Source: JAHJDO01 sp030671985 [NCBI: bacterium]
GTDB lineage: Bacteria; JAHJDO01
NCBI GenBank assembly: GCA_030671985.1
Contig: DAOVHI010000016.1
Location: 1-15,372 of the forward strand
DNA: 15,372 nt
Direction of reading: 5' to 3'
Positions 13,923-15,372 of this stretch are shown here, piece by piece. The translations under genes were made by a program, and so were the position numbers. Under the pieces are notes generated by a model. That model did no database searches, was not told the origin of the DNA, and was given only the letters and a program-made list of their open reading frames with translations. Within the stretch, counting starts at the first letter, position 1. Every line of letters starts with the position of its first letter.

Positions 13923-15056
13923 CTATTTCCGGTTCGGTTCTTTCGCTATTCTCTGAAGTTTCTTCTCAGTAAGAAGAATCTGTATATCGTCACCACTTCT
14001 TGGCATTTTGTCAAAGCCGTTTGAATGAAGCATTAGAAATATATTGCCTCTGGGGGATTTTTTTTGATAAAGACAATATTCTCTGCCATAGGGGTCAAGA
14101 AGATTACTCTCGGCAGAGATATAAGGTCCGTTCCATCCCGGAATTGGTTTTCCTTCATTGTCTTCATTCTTTAATAAACAAATGAGTGTCTCTTTACCTG
14201 ATGTTATTCTAGCTCCTTTACCCAGCAGATACTTAGTGTCTGCATAAAGTTTTGCAATTGCTCTTTCCAATACCTTGAAATCTTGTTCAATCTTTTTCGC
14301 ACCCCTTTTTTGCGACGAAACAGCGCGTATCATCTTCTCAGCCTCACGAACTCGTTCCTGATCGTATTTGGCCATTTCAACCATCCCCGGAGCTAGTACG
14401 TTCACAAGACCGAGATTATCAAACATCTCATTAAACATCCGCTCTTCCTCTATGTCTTTCATCATCATCTTGTAAGGTGGAGACGGAGGCTGGTTGCATA
14501 CAACTTCAATTACACGCCCTTTTTCCAATCTAATCGGAGTTGTTGACTTCAGCGCGTCACTAACATCCACAGAACCCTTCCACACACCAATTCGGGTGTT
14601 TTTAGTCTTAGGATCTGACTCGACAAAAAATCGTGTTCCGCGAACTGCAGCAATAGCCGTAGGAGTATTTACGATATAACTTGAATCTTTAGACAACGGT
14701 TTATTAAGCCGGTTCCAGATGCGTCCGGCTGTTACTCCTATGTTTACTTTTGATAATTTATCGTCAGAATAAAGAGACTTTAGCGAGACTTCACTTAATT
14801 CGTGAATCACAACTACTGATTGATCTCCAAAGGCCAATATAACTTTCGCCATTTCATGTGTGCGAATAACCGTTTGTTCACCGAGTTTCATTTTTGCTTT
14901 AAGAGGCTTCCATGATGCATCACCGCTTTCGGCAAACTCTGCTTTGCCCGTAACCTTTACAGCTTCGACCTTAACCATACCCCAAACAGGTGAGATCCAC
15001 GACACAATCAATATCACAACAGCTACAGTCCACAACAAACCAGTTTTTGTCTTCAT
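13923..15056 (-). CDS. Exported FecR-domain protein with a C-terminal pseudopilin (GspG-like) domain
   Basis: A Sec signal peptide covers about 1-26, with likely cleavage near VWG. A FecR domain follows (about 60-165), including TPTAIAAVRGTRF (131-143), the characteristic 'TPxAxxxVRGTxF' block. A helical linker (about 200-265) leads to a C-terminal region (about 258-362) with WNGPYI (308-313), DPYGREYCLY (321-330) and HSNGFDKMPRSGDDI (344-358). That order matches the C-terminal domain of type II secretion major pseudopilins ('GPY...DPWGxxY...SxGxDGxxGxxDDI'). The prepilin N-terminus is absent, so it is not itself a pilin. It probably acts in the periplasm or envelope with the CHASE2 kinase encoded 1 nt downstream. 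A strong AGGGGG ribosome site lies upstream of the ATG. Confidence 0.87.
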   Translation of the reverse strand: MKTKTGLLWTVAVVILIVSWISPVWGMVKVEAVKVTGKAEFAESGDASWKPLKAKMKLGEQTVIRTHEMAKVILAFGDQSVVVIHELSEVSLKSLYSDDKLSKVNIGVTAGRIWNRLNKPLSKDSSYIVNTPTAIAAVRGTRFFVESDPKTKNTRIGVWKGSVDVSDALKSTTPIRLEKGRVIEVVCNQPPSPPYKMMMKDIEEERMFNEMFDNLGLVNVLAPGMVEMAKYDQERVREAEKMIRAVSSQKRGAKKIEQDFKVLERAIAKLYADTKYLLGKGARITSGKETLICLLKNEDNEGKPIPGWNGPYISAESNLLDPYGREYCLYQKKSPRGNIFLMLHSNGFDKMPRSGDDIQILLTEKKLQRIAKEPNRK

Positions 15057-15085
15057 AACATCTTCCCCCTTTTTCTATCAAATAC

Positions 15086-15115
15086 ACTATATCACCAATG
15101 TATGTATGTTATCAA
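15086..15115 (-). promoter_or_regulatory. Putative promoter of the FecR-kinase operon
   Basis: On the minus strand TTGATA (15115-15110), an 18-bp spacer and TATAGT (15091-15086). The leader of about 25 nt contains AAAGGGGGAAG, a strong Shine-Dalgarno before the ATG at 15056. Divergent from the truA promoter. Confidence 0.55.
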
Positions 15116-15131
15116 TTTTTTTTCTGGATAT

Positions 15132-15186
15132 GAAAAAATTACAACGTTTTGATTGTAGAATCATAGCTTATATTGTAGAATAATTG
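15132..15186 (+). repeat. Promoter element, copy 2, holding the truA promoter
   Basis: Second copy of the element at 10052-10102. A -10 TAGAAT (15176-15181) lies 17 bp after TTGTAG (15153-15158), a weak -35. A 10-nt direct repeat ATTGTAGAAT occurs at 15152-15161 and 15172-15181, 20 bp apart, so the box sequence is duplicated inside this copy. The truA ATG begins 8 nt after the -10. Confidence 0.6.
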
Positions 15187-15189
15187 GCA

Positions 15190-15372
15190 ATGAAAAATAT
15201 AAAGCTTACGCTTGCCTATGACGGAACTAATTATCACGGCTGGCAGATTCAGCCTAATGGGATTACTGTCCAATCAACCATAGAAAAAGGCCTTGAAAGG
15301 CTGTTTAAGAGAGAAATAAAGATAATAGGGCAGGGGAGAACGGATACAGGCGTTCATGCTATCGCTCAAGCG
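15190..15372 (+). CDS. truA: tRNA pseudouridine synthase A, N-terminal part (cut by window end)
   Basis: TruA converts U38-U40 of tRNA anticodon stems to pseudouridine. The 61 visible residues contain the family N-terminus [18 protein letters not shown] (6-23), [13 protein letters not shown] (26-38) and the catalytic block GRTDTGVHA (49-57) with Asp52 as the nucleophile. The frame runs off the window at 15372. No Shine-Dalgarno is present; the -10 box ends 8 nt before the ATG, which suggests a leaderless transcript. It is divergent from the FecR-kinase operon and appears to start its own unit. Confidence 0.95.
   Translation, partial: MKNIKLTLAYDGTNYHGWQIQPNGITVQSTIEKGLERLFKREIKIIGQGRTDTGVHAIAQA

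Noticed and set aside
1-15372. CRISPR arrays, tRNA or rRNA genes, insertion sequences
   Set aside because: No regularly spaced repeats, tRNA-like cloverleaf, rRNA-like sequence or transposase ORF was seen on either strand.

Overview
The window is a low-GC stretch, judged by eye, of a Gram-negative-type bacterial chromosome. It is densely packed, with genes on both strands. The lineage cannot be fixed from the sequence. The double-Cys 'CxxCGFNRKTG' zinc ribbons, a GYF-like domain protein, and the CHASE2 kinase, FHA and FecR proteins are the mix I associate with uncultured PVC / Omnitrophota-like bacteria. This is inference with low confidence.

Layout. (1) 1-2561, plus strand: the last codons of a probable glycosyltransferase, then nadC (NAD synthesis), birA (a biotin ligase without a repressor domain) and coaX (type III pantothenate kinase). 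These form a tight cofactor operon with ATGA and 17-nt overlaps. A perfect 8-bp hairpin, probably part of a dispersed repeat, sits between nadC and birA. (2) 2579-3053: a solitary integron-type gene cassette. It holds one small membrane-anchored ORF followed directly by an attC-like site, and lies between coaX and leuB with no integrase in view. (3) 3054-5284: leuB and asd (leucine and aspartate-family amino acid synthesis) behind an extended -10 promoter. (4) 5288-6497: a DUF4404-like small protein (minus) and a Cys-rich zinc protein (plus), divergent from two clear sigma70-type promoters. (5) 6494-9993, minus: two half-size ABC exporter genes whose sequence defects complement each other, indicating a heterodimer with one dead and one live ATP site. 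(6) 10052-11111, plus: a GYF-like / zinc-ribbon / multi-TM membrane protein, apparently split by a frameshift in a T5 run. (7) 11133-15056: a signalling block. An FHA-domain protein (plus) faces a minus-strand operon encoding a FecR-domain / pseudopilin-like fusion protein and a CHASE2 transmembrane Ser/Thr kinase. (8) 15190-15372: the 5' end of truA.

How the parts may work together. The FecR-like secreted protein and the CHASE2 kinase lie 1 nt apart and are probably co-expressed as a periplasmic-sensing kinase pair. The convergent FHA protein could read the kinase's phosphothreonine output. The main points for a second look are: the stray cassette; the FecR-GspG-like fusion; the leaderless-looking promoter architecture, in which four genes start 7-10 nt after a -10 box; a diverged promoter element of about 50 bp shared by the GYF-like gene and truA; and the frameshifted membrane gene.

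All calls come from reading the sequence. No database search was run.
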